Assembly: GCA_013349295.1 (NCBI GenBank)
Contig: DUZW01000009.1
Coordinates: 20,924 to 84,923, forward strand
DNA: 64,000 nucleotides
Direction of reading: 5' to 3'
From: Deltaproteobacteria bacterium
Lineage (GTDB): Bacteria > Desulfobacterota > Desulfobulbia > Desulfobulbales > Desulfurivibrionaceae
In this document: one piece after another, positions 1-9,758 of the stretch
Layout: each line of letters opens with the position of its first letter
Position numbering within the stretch: the stretch's first letter is position 1
Notes under the pieces: generated by a model
The model's input: only the letters and a program-made list of their open reading frames with translations
The model's database searches: none
What the model was told of the DNA's origin: nothing
Made by a program: the position numbers and the translations under genes

Positions 1-1219
1 CGGCATAATCCTTGCGGATCATGGTGTTGTGGGTGGGGATGATCACCACGTTGAGATTATAGATCTTCTTGAATTCCGCAGCTTCGGTATCCGCGGTACC
101 GGTCATGCCGGAGAGCTTTTCATACATGCGGAAATAATTCTGGAAGGTGATGGAAGCCAGGGTCTGATTCTCCTGCTCCACCTTTACCCCCTCCTTGGCC
201 TCCAGAGCCTGATGCAAGCCATCGCTGAAACGACGGCCAGGCATGGCCCTCCCGGTAAACTCGTCCACGATCACCACCTGACCGTCACGCACCAGATAAT
301 CCACATCCCTTTTAAAAAGGACATTGGCCCTCAAAGCCTGGTTCAGGTGATGCAGCCACTCGATATTTCGTGGATCATAGAGGTTCTCCACCCCGAGCAA
401 CTTCTCGCCCAAAGTCACCCCTTCATCGCTGAGGGATACCGATCTGGTCTTTTCATCCAGGGTGTAATGCTCCTCACTCTTAAACTTATGGATAAGCCGG
501 TTCACCCGCTCGTAAAGCTCGGTGGACATCTCAGCGGGGCCGGAGATGATCAGAGGGGTTCTTGCCTCGTCGATCAAGATGGAGTCCACCTCATCGACAA
601 TGGCGTAGTGGAACTCGCGCTGGCAAAAATCCTTGAGGTCGAATTTCATGTTGTCGCGAAGATAATCAAAGCCGAACTCGTTGTTGGTCCCGTAGGTAAT
701 ATCCGAGGCGTATGCCTCACGGCGGGCCGCATCATCCATCCCATGCAGGATGGAACCAACACTGAGCCCGAGAAAGCGGTACAGCTTGCCCATCCATTCG
801 GCATCGCGCCGGGCCAGATAATCGTTGACCGTGACCACATGCACACCGCGACCGGTGAGGGCATTGAGATACACAGGCAAAGTGGCGGCCAGGGTCTTGC
901 CCTCGCCGGTTTTCATCTCGGCAATCTTGCCCTGATGGAGGACAATGCCGCCAATAAGCTGCACGTCAAAATGACGCATGCCCAGGACCCGCCAAGCAGC
1001 CTCTCGGCAGACGGCAAAGGCCTCGGGCAAGAGGTCGTCAAGGGGCACCCCGGCAGCGAGACGCTCCCGGAACAGCACGGTCTTGGCCACAAGCGCGACG
1101 TCATCAAGCTTCTGGATCTCGGGCTCCAGCTGATTAATCGCCGCCACCAGCGGTTGAATGCTTTTGATAACCCGTTCGTTTTTGCTGCCAAAAACCTTTT
1201 TCAAAACAGAACCGAACAT
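1..1219 (-). CDS. secA: Preprotein translocase subunit SecA (N-terminal part, runs off the window edge)
   Basis: Reverse-strand translation [23 protein letters not shown]...[43 protein letters not shown]...[17 protein letters not shown], diagnostic SecA motifs. Confidence 0.96.
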   Translation of the reverse strand, partial: MFGSVLKKVFGSKNERVIKSIQPLVAAINQLEPEIQKLDDVALVAKTVLFRERLAAGVPLDDLLPEAFAVCREAAWRVLGMRHFDVQLIGGIVLHQGKIAEMKTGEGKTLAATLPVYLNALTGRGVHVVTVNDYLARRDAEWMGKLYRFLGLSVGSILHGMDDAARREAYASDITYGTNNEFGFDYLRDNMKFDLKDFCQREFHYAIVDEVDSILIDEARTPLIISGPAEMSTELYERVNRLIHKFKSEEHYTLDEKTRSVSLSDEGVTLGEKLLGVENLYDPRNIEWLHHLNQALRANVLFKRDVDYLVRDGQVVIVDEFTGRAMPGRRFSDGLHQALEAKEGVKVEQENQTLASITFQNYFRMYEKLSGMTGTADTEAAEFKKIYNLNVVIIPTHNTMIRKDYA

Positions 1220-1289
1220 ATTTCTACTCCAAGAGGTCAACATCGAAGGCCGGCCCAGAGGCACACCCCGACGCCATCAGCTTTTTTTT

Positions 1290-1408
1290 AAGGAACCGTT
1301 ACGAAATAACCTCAGCTTTCTTGATCATTTCGTTACGATTCGTTATGCCGTTTTGGCTGTCCACATGACGAAATTCATTACTCCAGCAAGGGTTGCGGAC
1401 AAGGCTTA
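1290..1408 (-). mobile_element. MITE-like palindromic repeat, divergent copy A (between GNAT gene and secA)
   Basis: Reverse strand TAAGCCTTGTCC...AAAACGGCATAACGAATCGTAACGAAATGATC...GGTTATTTCGTAACGGTTCCTTA matches the family consensus TAAGCCGTyGTTCaaaa...AACGGCATAAGGmGCCGTAACGaAAT...ATTwyCGTAACGGCTCCTA. Confidence 0.65.
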
Positions 1409-1876
1409 TCTTTCCCAGATCAGGGCCTCTTCGTTGCAATCCGGAAACTTTGGACACTGTATGCAATCACTCCACACCTTGTGGGGGAGTTCGTTTTTAT
1501 CAATATGCCTGAACCCGAGCCGCTGGAAAAAAGCGGGCTGATAGGTCAGGGTAAAAACCCTGGTGATCCCGAAATGATCGGCCTCGGCCAGACAAGCCTC
1601 GACCAGCTGCCGGCCAATCCCGTGACGCTGGGCTTCTTCCACCACTGCCAGGGAACGAATCTCCGCCAGATTTTCCCAGCAGACATGCAGGGCACAGATC
1701 CCGACCATTTTCCCGGCCGGGGAATCATCCGTCCCATCCTTGACAAAGACCTTAAAATCCCGCAGCTGGTCGTACAAGGAACTCAAGGAACGGCCCAACA
1801 GCAGGCCCTTGTTGGCAAAATGCTGCAACAGGGCATACATCACTTTCACATCGTCCATCCTGGCATCACGAATCAT
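1406..1876 (-). CDS. GNAT family N-acetyltransferase (short ArgA-like)
   Basis: MIRDARMDDVKVMYALLQHFANKGLLLGRSLSSLYDQLRDFKVF...EIRSLAVVEEAQRHGIGRQLVEACLAEA; acetyl-CoA binding motif R/Q-x-x-G-x-G/A. Confidence 0.85.
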   Translation of the reverse strand: MIRDARMDDVKVMYALLQHFANKGLLLGRSLSSLYDQLRDFKVFVKDGTDDSPAGKMVGICALHVCWENLAEIRSLAVVEEAQRHGIGRQLVEACLAEADHFGITRVFTLTYQPAFFQRLGFRHIDKNELPHKVWSDCIQCPKFPDCNEEALIWER

Positions 1877-2139
1877 GACGGTCTCACAAAAAAAGGAAAG
1901 CGGTCAAAGGTCCGCAAAAGCAAGCAACCGGCCACAACGCAACAACCGTTGCAATCGCGATTTTTTTTACGATTACAACAGTCATGACGGCTTCTCACAT
2001 TTTTCGGCCCACCCGGCAGGCGGAACCTGTTCGTTCTACCATACCCGCCCATAAAGAAAAAGATTTAGGATTACCATGCCACTCGCTCCATCCGGACGAT
2101 AACATTATCTTGTCAACATTACGGCTCCCCCTCAAAAAA

Positions 2140-2724
2140 TCAGGGGGCCTGGAGGCGGGACGCAGGCAGCAGGGCGATATAGGCCTTGACCTTTTCCTCT
2201 TTTTCCAGCTTGGCGATGAGCTGATTGGCATCGCCAAGCTTATCAAACTTACCCACATAAATCCGGATAAACGGATCATCCTTGTCCTCGGGCGGCACGG
2301 AAAAAGCCTCATAGCCACGACCGCGCCACTGGGCTACATCCTGTTGCGCCCTTTCCTGGTCGCGAAGAGCGGAAACCTGGATGGCAAAAAAAGAAGGCTC
2401 GGCCTCGGCCCATTCCGTTTCGGAAGCGGGGGCGGATTCCGGCTGCGCTCCGGTTGCTGGCGCCGAATTTTCCTTTTGCCCGGAAGAGGCGACGGGTTCG
2501 ACATCGACAGGAGTCGGCTGTCCCGGACGCAACGCTTCGGCAATTTTAGCCATCGGCGATTTTTCCTCTCCCGGGGTCGGCTGGAGAATAGTCTGCCCGG
2601 CCCATATGCCGATAATGAACATCCAAAAAAAGATACAGCCGGTGACCAGGGTCAGACTGAACATCCCCAACAACCCCAGCTCAAAACGGATAACAAATCT
2701 ACCTTTCTGGTTCGGTGCGTTCAT
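2140..2724 (-). CDS. SPOR domain-containing membrane protein
   Basis: N-terminal TM helix, Pro/Glu-rich linker, C-terminal FFAIQVSALRDQERAQQDVAQWRGRGYEAFSV..IRIYVGKF SPOR-like domain. Confidence 0.85.
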   Translation of the reverse strand: MNAPNQKGRFVIRFELGLLGMFSLTLVTGCIFFWMFIIGIWAGQTILQPTPGEEKSPMAKIAEALRPGQPTPVDVEPVASSGQKENSAPATGAQPESAPASETEWAEAEPSFFAIQVSALRDQERAQQDVAQWRGRGYEAFSVPPEDKDDPFIRIYVGKFDKLGDANQLIAKLEKEEKVKAYIALLPASRLQAP

Positions 2725-2782
2725 AAGCGGATTATCCGTTGCCGGGAAACACCGGGCAACGCCTCCTCATGCTGATCTTTAG

Positions 2783-2888
2783 GTAAACGGTCAGCAGCAC
2801 CGCATCTGCTTTGTCATCGGCCTGCCCGCATACTTGATGTATAGCGAACAGGCCTCTTCCGCGCATCTACGGCACTGCTGACCGTTTA
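2783..2888. repeat. 106-bp nested palindromic intergenic element
   Basis: Outer 14-bp perfect inverted repeat TAAACGGTCAGCAG (2783-2796) / CTGCTGACCGTTTA (2875-2888), inner GGCCTG...CAGGCC and CATAC-TTGAT-GTATaG. Confidence 0.7.
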
Positions 2889-2964
2889 CAGGCCGAGGTT
2901 AGCGGCAAGTGCGTAGCCCCGGCGGAACGATTACATCTTTATTTAACAGGACATGCCCCAGGCC

Positions 2965-4623
2965 CTACATGGATTCCGGAGCGCTCACCCCAATCAGGGC
3001 AAGACCGTTTCGCAAGACCACCCGCAAACCCATGGCCAGCCAGAGACGGGCTCGGCTCAATTCCTCATCCTCGGAAACAATCCGGTGCTTATTATAGTAA
3101 CTGTGAAACTGCCCGGCAACATCCTGGAGAAAGAAAACAAGCCGATGCGGAGCCAGATCAAGGGCAGCGCCCTCCACCAGAGCAGGAAAGGCTGCCATGG
3201 CCTTGAGCAAATGGGTCTCGTCCTCCAGGGTAAGCCTGGACAGCGGCGCATCCGCCAAGCTCCCCAAGGCAACACCCTTGGCCTCGGCCTGCCTGCGGAT
3301 GCTGTGCAATCGGGCATGGGCATATTGCACATAGTAGACCGGATTTTCCTGGCTGGTCTTGGTGGCCAGATCCAGATCAAACTCCAGCTGACTGTCCGCC
3401 TTGCGCATGAGAAAAAAGAAGCGGGCCACATCCGCGCCCACCTCATCGAGCAATTCGTCCACCGTCACGAAATTGGCCTTGCGGGTGGACATCTTCACCT
3501 GCTGCCCATCGCGCAACAGGGTGACGAACTGGTGCAAGACCACGGTCACCTTGGCCGGATCATACCCCAGGGCCTTGACCCCGGCCAGCACATCCGGCAC
3601 CGTGGCGATATGGTCGGAGCCGAAAATATCCACCATCCAGTCAAAGCCCCGACGAAATTTCTCCCGATGATAGGCCATGTCCGGCAGACGGTAGGTCGGC
3701 TCCCCGGTGGACTTGATGATCACCCGGTCCTGAGGCAGGTCAAACTCAGTGCCCTTGAACCAGACCGCACCGTCCTGATCGTAGGCCAGCCCCTTCTCCC
3801 GCAGGGAGGCGACCACATCGTCCACCAGGCCGTTTTCATAGAGGGAATGTTCGTTGTAGTAGTTGTCAAAAACAATGCCAAGGCGATGCAGGGTACCATT
3901 GATGTCGTCAAAGATCACCCGCTCGGCCTTGTTCTTGAATACCATGACATCCGGCTCATCCTTAAGAGCATCGCCATGCTCCTTGATGAGCTCCCCGGCA
4001 ATATCCCGAATATACTGCCCCTGATACCCGTCTTCCGGAAAGGTAAAGGGCAAGCCCAGAGTCTCAAGATACCTGGCCCGGGTGGATTCACCCAGCACCC
4101 GCATCTGCCGACCGGCATCGTTATAATAATATTCCCTGGTCACCTGATGACCGGTAGCCGAAAGCAGACTGGCGATGGCATCGCCCAAGACCGCCTGCCG
4201 CCCGTGTCCGACACTTAAAGGCCCGGTTGGGTTGGCGCTGACAAACTCGACCAGGACCTTCTTGCCCTGCCCGACCGCGCTCCGACCAAAGGCGGCATCT
4301 TGCGCGCAGACCTCGGGCAACACGGATTGCCAAACGGATTTATTGATGTAACAATTGACAAAGCCCGGCCCGGCGATCTCCACTCGGTCCAGCAGATCGG
4401 TATGGGGGGCAAGCATCTCCACCAACTGCGCGGCAATGGTCCTGGGGTTCTTCTTATCTTTTCCTGCCACCACCATGGCCAGATTGGTGGCCAGATCACC
4501 CTGGCCCGCGTGCTTGGGTTCATCAAGGGAATACCCCCCCGCCGCGGCAGCGGTCCAGAACCCCGCCTCAATCCCCTGGTTAAAGCAATCATCTATTAAT
4601 TTCTTCAGGCGTGTCTTGATCAT
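2965..4623 (-). CDS. argS: Arginyl-tRNA synthetase
   Basis: VEFVSANPTGPLSVGHGRQAVLGD, HQFVTLLRDGQQVKMSTRKANFVTVDELLDEVG, C-terminal LRNGLALIGVSAPESM. Confidence 0.97.
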   Translation of the reverse strand: MIKTRLKKLIDDCFNQGIEAGFWTAAAAGGYSLDEPKHAGQGDLATNLAMVVAGKDKKNPRTIAAQLVEMLAPHTDLLDRVEIAGPGFVNCYINKSVWQSVLPEVCAQDAAFGRSAVGQGKKVLVEFVSANPTGPLSVGHGRQAVLGDAIASLLSATGHQVTREYYYNDAGRQMRVLGESTRARYLETLGLPFTFPEDGYQGQYIRDIAGELIKEHGDALKDEPDVMVFKNKAERVIFDDINGTLHRLGIVFDNYYNEHSLYENGLVDDVVASLREKGLAYDQDGAVWFKGTEFDLPQDRVIIKSTGEPTYRLPDMAYHREKFRRGFDWMVDIFGSDHIATVPDVLAGVKALGYDPAKVTVVLHQFVTLLRDGQQVKMSTRKANFVTVDELLDEVGADVARFFFLMRKADSQLEFDLDLATKTSQENPVYYVQYAHARLHSIRRQAEAKGVALGSLADAPLSRLTLEDETHLLKAMAAFPALVEGAALDLAPHRLVFFLQDVAGQFHSYYNKHRIVSEDEELSRARLWLAMGLRVVLRNGLALIGVSAPESM

Positions 4624-4824
4624 TGTCTTTCTAGTCCGAAAAAATGTTTTTTAACAAACAAGGTGTCTTGCGTCATGATTGATCACGGAGCAGAACAATC
4701 ACAGCCGGCGTTTTCCCCATATCCGTAGCAACTACAGGGGCGCATCTCCACGAAAAAGGGCGGCGAAATCTCCCCGGTTATGCGAGCCGGCCGACAAAAA
4801 AAAGATACGGCAGCCGGTGACCGC

Positions 4825-6006
4825 TTAGTCGCTGTCAACATGAACCTGCCGGTTGCAAGAGCCGAAAAGGCAGAGAATCTCATAGTTGATGGTATCGGAC
4901 CAGCGGGCGATCTCCTCGGCCCTGATCTCCCCGGCACCTTGATGCCCGAGCAGCACAGCTTCATCTCCGACCTTGACCTCGGGAATATCCGTCACATCAG
5001 CCATGCAGGCATTCATGCAGATCATACCACGAACCGGCGCCCGCTGTCCTGCCAGTAATACCTCGGCCTTGCCCGCCATTCTCCGCAGATAGCCGTTATC
5101 GTAACCCACCGGCAGCACCGCAAGCCTGGTAGGCCGATCGGTCACATATCTGTGCCCATAGCTGATCCCCTGCCCTGCCGGAAACTCCTTGACCTGCAAC
5201 ACCGTGGTCGCAAAACGCATGACCGGCCGCAGGTCCAAGGCATAAGCCTTGTGCAGCCAGTCCGCCGGATAACAGCCATAAAGAGAAATACCCGGGCGCA
5301 CCAGATCACAGCGCATTTCGGGATAACGCAACAGGGTTGCCGAATTGGCAATATGCTTGATCGGCGCCTCGCCGGTGGCTTGCACACGACTCAAAAGTTC
5401 CTGAAACAAAGCAAACTGTTCTTCCGTGATGGCGTCGCCTTCCGTATCCGCCTTGGGAAAATGGCTTGCGATCCCGGAGAGATAGAGACTGGGAAACCGG
5501 CGCAAGGCAGCGAGGAACGGCTCAAGCTCGTGGGGAAGAATACCAAAACGCCCCATGCCGACATCGACCTTTATCTGCACCCCTTTCCGGCAACCACCCT
5601 TTGTCGCCTGCGCGGCAAGAGCCTCCATTGCCTCCAGGGTATAGACCACGGGGGTGAGGTCATGGGCCACCGCATCCGCCGCCCCCTGCCGGTCGACCCC
5701 GAGCATGACCACAATCTGTCCGGTTATCCCGGCCTGACGCAACCGCACCCCCTCTTCGACCTCGGCCACGCCGAAGGATGTGGCCCCGGCCTCGGTAAGT
5801 GCCTGGGCCGACGGGATAAGTCCATGCCCATAGGCATCGGCCTTGACCACTGCCAGAATGTCCACCGCCGGGCCGACCAGTTTTCGCACCTGCCGGAAAT
5901 TATGGCGCAGGGCGGCACGATCAACCTCCACTCTATTCCAGGAAGGTGTTCCCATACCAAAGCAACCCGTTGTTACAGCGAAGAGGCTTTGTTGAAATCG
6001 CAACAA
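4825..6006 (-). CDS. alr: Alanine racemase
   Basis: VVKADAYGHGLIPSAQALTEAGATSFGVAEVEEGVRLRQAGI...ISYGHRYVTDRPTRLAVLPVGYDNGYLRRMAGKAEVLLAGQRAPVRGMICMNACMADVT. Confidence 0.96.
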   Translation of the reverse strand: MLRFQQSLFAVTTGCFGMGTPSWNRVEVDRAALRHNFRQVRKLVGPAVDILAVVKADAYGHGLIPSAQALTEAGATSFGVAEVEEGVRLRQAGITGQIVVMLGVDRQGAADAVAHDLTPVVYTLEAMEALAAQATKGGCRKGVQIKVDVGMGRFGILPHELEPFLAALRRFPSLYLSGIASHFPKADTEGDAITEEQFALFQELLSRVQATGEAPIKHIANSATLLRYPEMRCDLVRPGISLYGCYPADWLHKAYALDLRPVMRFATTVLQVKEFPAGQGISYGHRYVTDRPTRLAVLPVGYDNGYLRRMAGKAEVLLAGQRAPVRGMICMNACMADVTDIPEVKVGDEAVLLGHQGAGEIRAEEIARWSDTINYEILCLFGSCNRQVHVDSD

Positions 6007-6068
6007 TCCGCGATTTCAACAGCTATTCCTTTGTCATTCTTTGATGTTGCGTGCCAGAGCCATGACCC

Positions 6069-6512
6069 TTACTTTTTTGCAGGCCCATCAGTTCTGCGCG
6101 CGTTCCACTCCTGCCAGATGAGCCTGCTCGACAACAGAAGCGCCCATCCGACAGCGAGATATATAACACTGACCACCAAGGGAGACACGGAGGAATTACG
6201 CAACAGGCGGCCGCCAAGCATCATACAGACAACCATCCCCCACATCCCCCAAGAGTATACCCCGCCAATACACATCCCGTCCGGGCGCGCCACGATCCGG
6301 GCGATATTCTTCCGGGCCGAGCGTCCAATAAGCCAAAAAGCCTTCAATGTGCCAAGCCCCAAGGCCAGCCCCAGAAACATCCAAGACAAAGCCTTGCACA
6401 GGAGGTAGCCCCGCACCATCAGGTACAGGCCGATAAAACTCCACATCAGGGCGGCAATCAGGAGATTGGTCCGGATAGTCGCCCCCGGCTTCAAGCGTGC
6501 CAACCAGCTCAT
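6069..6512 (-). CDS. Hypothetical membrane protein
   Basis: MSWLARLKPGATIRTNLLIAALMWSFIGLYLMVRGY... several predicted TM segments; start taken at 6512. Confidence 0.6.
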   Translation of the reverse strand: MSWLARLKPGATIRTNLLIAALMWSFIGLYLMVRGYLLCKALSWMFLGLALGLGTLKAFWLIGRSARKNIARIVARPDGMCIGGVYSWGMWGMVVCMMLGGRLLRNSSVSPLVVSVIYLAVGWALLLSSRLIWQEWNARRTDGPAKK

Positions 6513-6622
6513 GCATTCCCCTCCCGAAGCTGCCTTGCCATAGCGAAGTCCATCCCACATGCAAATAAATAGGCCTACCCCCAATGGTGGGAATAGGCCT
6601 AAACGCTTCACGGAATGTTCTG

Positions 6623-6728
6623 CAAGCCGTCAGTACAAAATAGCCTTACCATTGCACTGGCAAGGAACGGCATAAGAAGCCGGGACGGAATGTCTGAAAA
6701 AGCAAAGATTATTCCGCAACGGCTCCTA
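6623..6728 (+). mobile_element. MITE-like palindromic repeat, copy B (downstream of ferredoxin)
   Basis: CAAGCCGTCAGTACAAAATAGCC...GGAACGGCATAAGAAGCCGGGACGGAAT...ATTCCGCAACGGCTCCTA; inverted-repeat 3' half. Confidence 0.7.
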
Positions 6729-6737
6729 AATTTTACA

Positions 6738-6923
6738 TTACACCTCGGTGACGGTGAGGGCACCCTCGGGGCAAACCTCAACACAGGTCTCACAGCCCAG
6801 GCATTCGTCGGCATTCACAGCTTCGGCCTTGCCGTCAACCATCTCATACACCTGCGCGGGGCAAGCGTTTACGCACTCTGCATCACCGGCGCATTTATCC
6901 TTATCGATATCAATCTGCCACAT
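6738..6923 (-). CDS. 2[4Fe-4S] ferredoxin
   Basis: 61 aa; MWQIDIDKDKCAGDAECVNACPAQVYEM...NADECLGCETCVEVCPEGALTVTEV, two cysteine clusters. Confidence 0.93.
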   Translation of the reverse strand: MWQIDIDKDKCAGDAECVNACPAQVYEMVDGKAEAVNADECLGCETCVEVCPEGALTVTEV

Positions 6924-6957
6924 AATACTTCCTCCATATAAGGTTTAAAAAAATTGA

Positions 6958-7060
6958 TAAGCCGTCGTTCAAAAATTAACGATACCATTGAAATTCCAAG
7001 AACGGCATAAGGCGCCGTAACGAAATAGTCACGGTAATAATTATTTCGTAACGACGCCTA
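6958..7060 (+). mobile_element. MITE-like palindromic repeat, copy C (upstream of ferredoxin)
   Basis: TAAGCCGTCGTTCAAAAATTAACGATACCATTGAAATTCCAAGAACGGCATAAGGCGCCGTAACGAAATAGTCACGGTAATAATTATTTCGTAACGACGCCTA; 101 bp TA-to-TA. Confidence 0.8.
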
Positions 7061-7320
7061 AACAAGATCGAACTGCCACAGATCGGGGCAGAATATCGAG
7101 CCCATTGCTTCCGGAAAAAGATATAAAATTTCCCTTTCCCTCTAATGCACCAACATTTTTTTGTCAATAAAAAAGAATCCCCGGCGCAATGAGGGGCGCA
7201 CAAGGGGAAAAGACGATTCAGGTTGACCAGTTTGCTCTGATCTTTTAGGATACCAGCCGTTGTTTTTTTTGCAGGCATGCACCTGTGTTCTTCTTAATCT
7301 GTCCGGAAAAGGCCCATGTT

Positions 7321-7683
7321 ATGAGCAGCAAACCAAAAATCAAAAAAAAGACCACGGTAAGCCCCGAACTCAGGGCCCAGAAAAATGAAGAGGCCATGGT
7401 TGCCGGCATTCTGGAAGGAAGTCCGGACGGAATCGGCGTAGCGATTATCCGGCTGGAATGCGGCTGCCGGAAAATGGCGGCCGTTGACTGCAAAGGGGAG
7501 GCGGCCAGCAAGGTGGTCATCTACCGGGACGATGCCGAGAGCATCTGCGACGCATGCAAAGAGGATAACGGCGCCTTCGCCAGGGTGGTGACCCAATTCA
7601 TCCACTGGCAGGAACCGATCCCTGATGGCGCTACCAGAATGAAGATCGAAGCCAAGGTTCTCGGCAGCTACACCAGCCATTGA
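7321..7683 (+). CDS. Hypothetical protein with CGC / CxxC cysteines
   Basis: MSSKPKIKKKTTVSPELRAQKNEEAMVAGILEGSPDGIGVAIIRLECGCRKMAAVDCKG...SICDACKEDNG; lysine-rich N-terminus. Confidence 0.6.
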   Translation: MSSKPKIKKKTTVSPELRAQKNEEAMVAGILEGSPDGIGVAIIRLECGCRKMAAVDCKGEAASKVVIYRDDAESICDACKEDNGAFARVVTQFIHWQEPIPDGATRMKIEAKVLGSYTSH

Positions 7684-7753
7684 CCCGAAAGTCCTTGCCG
7701 CTTACCGGCTGAAGGTCGCCAGGCTCCCTCCCTTCCGCGATAGCAGCAGCGGA

Positions 7754-8245
7754 CTATTTTCCGCACACCCCAAGATATTTCCCTTTGGTTTTCACGACCT
7801 GTTTTGTGGAGTGCCCCTGCCCCTGGGTTGTCATGGTCATTGTGCTGTCCATGACAACGCCGGTGTAGGTGGCTACCCCGTCCCCTGTCATCTTCATCTC
7901 TCCTTCCGTGCAAACGGTGCGCCATTTGACCGTATTCCCCCGGCGCTCGATTTTGGTTGTTTTGCACTTATTATCGGTTTTCTGATCGGAAGCCGGGAGC
8001 AAATCGTCCTTGCTGATACATTTCACCACCGTAGAGTGCATGGTATTCCCCCGGGTCGAAACCGATAACCCCGGCGGAAGCTTCACTCCCGGCGGCAAAG
8101 CGGGCATCTGCGGCACTCCCTCCATCTGCATCTCCGAAGTGAACTCCCACTTTCCTTCGCGGATATCATCCGCACCGGCTGCAGCCCCCGCCAGAATCAA
8201 TACCGCCGATACGCCCAACGCTACTGCCCGCATTCTCTGCTTCAT
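7754..8245 (-). CDS. DUF3617-like periplasmic protein
   Basis: Signal peptide, REGKWEFTSEMQMEGVPQMPALPPGVKLPPG...CISKDDLLPASDQKTDNKCKTTKIERRGNTVKWRTVC. Confidence 0.75.
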   Translation of the reverse strand: MKQRMRAVALGVSAVLILAGAAAGADDIREGKWEFTSEMQMEGVPQMPALPPGVKLPPGLSVSTRGNTMHSTVVKCISKDDLLPASDQKTDNKCKTTKIERRGNTVKWRTVCTEGEMKMTGDGVATYTGVVMDSTMTMTTQGQGHSTKQVVKTKGKYLGVCGK

Positions 8246-8345
8246 CCACCCCCCTCCCATGTTATGACAAAAATTGCCCCACAGCCAAATCCAGTTCCAG
8301 CATGATGGCGATCAAAGCACTTGTCGACGCACGCCGGCAAAGGCC

Positions 8346-9758
8346 TCACCCCTTTGCCGCACGATACTCCCGCGCCTTGGCCACCAAAGCCGGCGCCCAT
8401 GTAGTTGTGCCCAGCGCATGGATATGGGTGTAGAGCGCCAGCACATTTTTGAACACCAACCCATCCCTTTTCTCGCAAAATCCAACTCCACGCTCCATCC
8501 GCAGAGCCAGCTGAACGGCCTCTCCGCCCCACTCTTCCACCCGGCTGTAGCGAAATTCGTGCCCCTTGATCTCTGTCCCCGCAGGATAATAAGGATTTTC
8601 CCCCTCAGCCACCAGCACGGTATAACCATGGGCTTGGGGTTTTTGCATCAGCCCGAACCGCACCGGAAAAAGACCAACCAGGGGGAAGGCCTCGTCACCA
8701 AGCACCATGCTTTCGCCAAGATAGATCAGGCCGCCACACTCCGCATAGATGGGCAGCCCTGCTTCGGCGGCTCTTTTAAGGGAGGCCCGGAAGGAAACAT
8801 TACCGGAAAGCGCACGGGCACTGGTTTCAGGAAAGCCCCCGCCGATATAAAGGCCATCAAGTTCCGGCAGCTCCGTGGCGGCCAGGGCATTGATCTCAAC
8901 CAGCTGGGCACCGCAGCGGATCAGCGCTTCCAGGTTTTCCGCATAATAGAACTGAAAAGCCGCATCCTTGAGGATGCCGATCCGCACCGGCTCTTCTACC
9001 TCCCTCGCTTCCGGGCGCTGAGTTTCCGGTTCGCCGGCGCAGAGGGCCATCATCTTTTCTATCCCGGCAAGATCAAGATAGCGCGTCGCCTTCCCGGCCA
9101 GTCCCTGCACTGCCGCATCGGCTCCCGCATGCTCCGGGCAGGGGGTTATCCCCAGATGCCGCTGCGGAAAAGCGTCTTCCTTGGAGCGGGGGATGGCGCC
9201 AAGCACCGGGATCCCCGTATAATGTTCCACGGCCTCCCGGACAAGGGCCTCGTGCCGGGATGTCCCCACCCGGTTTAAAATCACCCCGCCGATCTTCACC
9301 TCCGGATCAAACCGCTGGCAGCCCAAAACCATGGCCGCCATGGTCCGGGTGGTCTTGGTACAATCAACCACCAGCAACACCGGCAACCCCAGGGTTTTGG
9401 CCAGCTCGGCCGTGCTGAAGGTTCCTTCTGCATCTACCCCGTCATAGAGACCACGATTACCTTCAATGATAACCAGCTCCCGCCGGCGCACATGGGTCCG
9501 AAAAGAATGGGCAAGCGCTTCAGGTGGCATGAGATAGGGATCAAGATTGTAACAGGGAAACCCGGCGGCCAGGGACAACCAGCCTGCGTCAATATAGTCC
9601 GGCCCCTTTTTAAAGGGCACCACCCGACGCCCCTGCCCGGCAAAGGCCGCAGCCAATCCCACCGCAACGACGCTTTTCCCTGAACCTCCTCCCAACCCGG
9701 CAATCACCAGTCCTTTTACGGAACATTCTTCCTCTGCGGCCAAGCCCTTCCCTCCCAT
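8346..9758 (-). CDS. cbiA: Cobyrinic acid a,c-diamide synthase (CobB/CbiA)
   Basis: VKGLVIAGLGGGSGKSVVAVGLAAAFAGQGRRVVPFKKGPDYIDAGW...GLYDGVDAEGTFSTAELAKTLGLPVLLVVDC; GATase LYIGGGFPETSA...YAECGGLIYLG. Confidence 0.95.
   Translation of the reverse strand: MGGKGLAAEEECSVKGLVIAGLGGGSGKSVVAVGLAAAFAGQGRRVVPFKKGPDYIDAGWLSLAAGFPCYNLDPYLMPPEALAHSFRTHVRRRELVIIEGNRGLYDGVDAEGTFSTAELAKTLGLPVLLVVDCTKTTRTMAAMVLGCQRFDPEVKIGGVILNRVGTSRHEALVREAVEHYTGIPVLGAIPRSKEDAFPQRHLGITPCPEHAGADAAVQGLAGKATRYLDLAGIEKMMALCAGEPETQRPEAREVEEPVRIGILKDAAFQFYYAENLEALIRCGAQLVEINALAATELPELDGLYIGGGFPETSARALSGNVSFRASLKRAAEAGLPIYAECGGLIYLGESMVLGDEAFPLVGLFPVRFGLMQKPQAHGYTVLVAEGENPYYPAGTEIKGHEFRYSRVEEWGGEAVQLALRMERGVGFCEKRDGLVFKNVLALYTHIHALGTTTWAPALVAKAREYRAAKG

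Noticed and set aside
29-1291. 420-aa plus-strand ORF
   Set aside because: Antisense to secA.
2953-4218. 421-aa plus-strand ORF
   Set aside because: Antisense to argS.
4683-4964. 93-aa Cys-tailed minus-strand ORF (..CSCYGYGENAGCDCSAP)
   Set aside because: Largely the +1 frame of alr; only a short Cys-rich tail is outside alr, no independent RBS seen.
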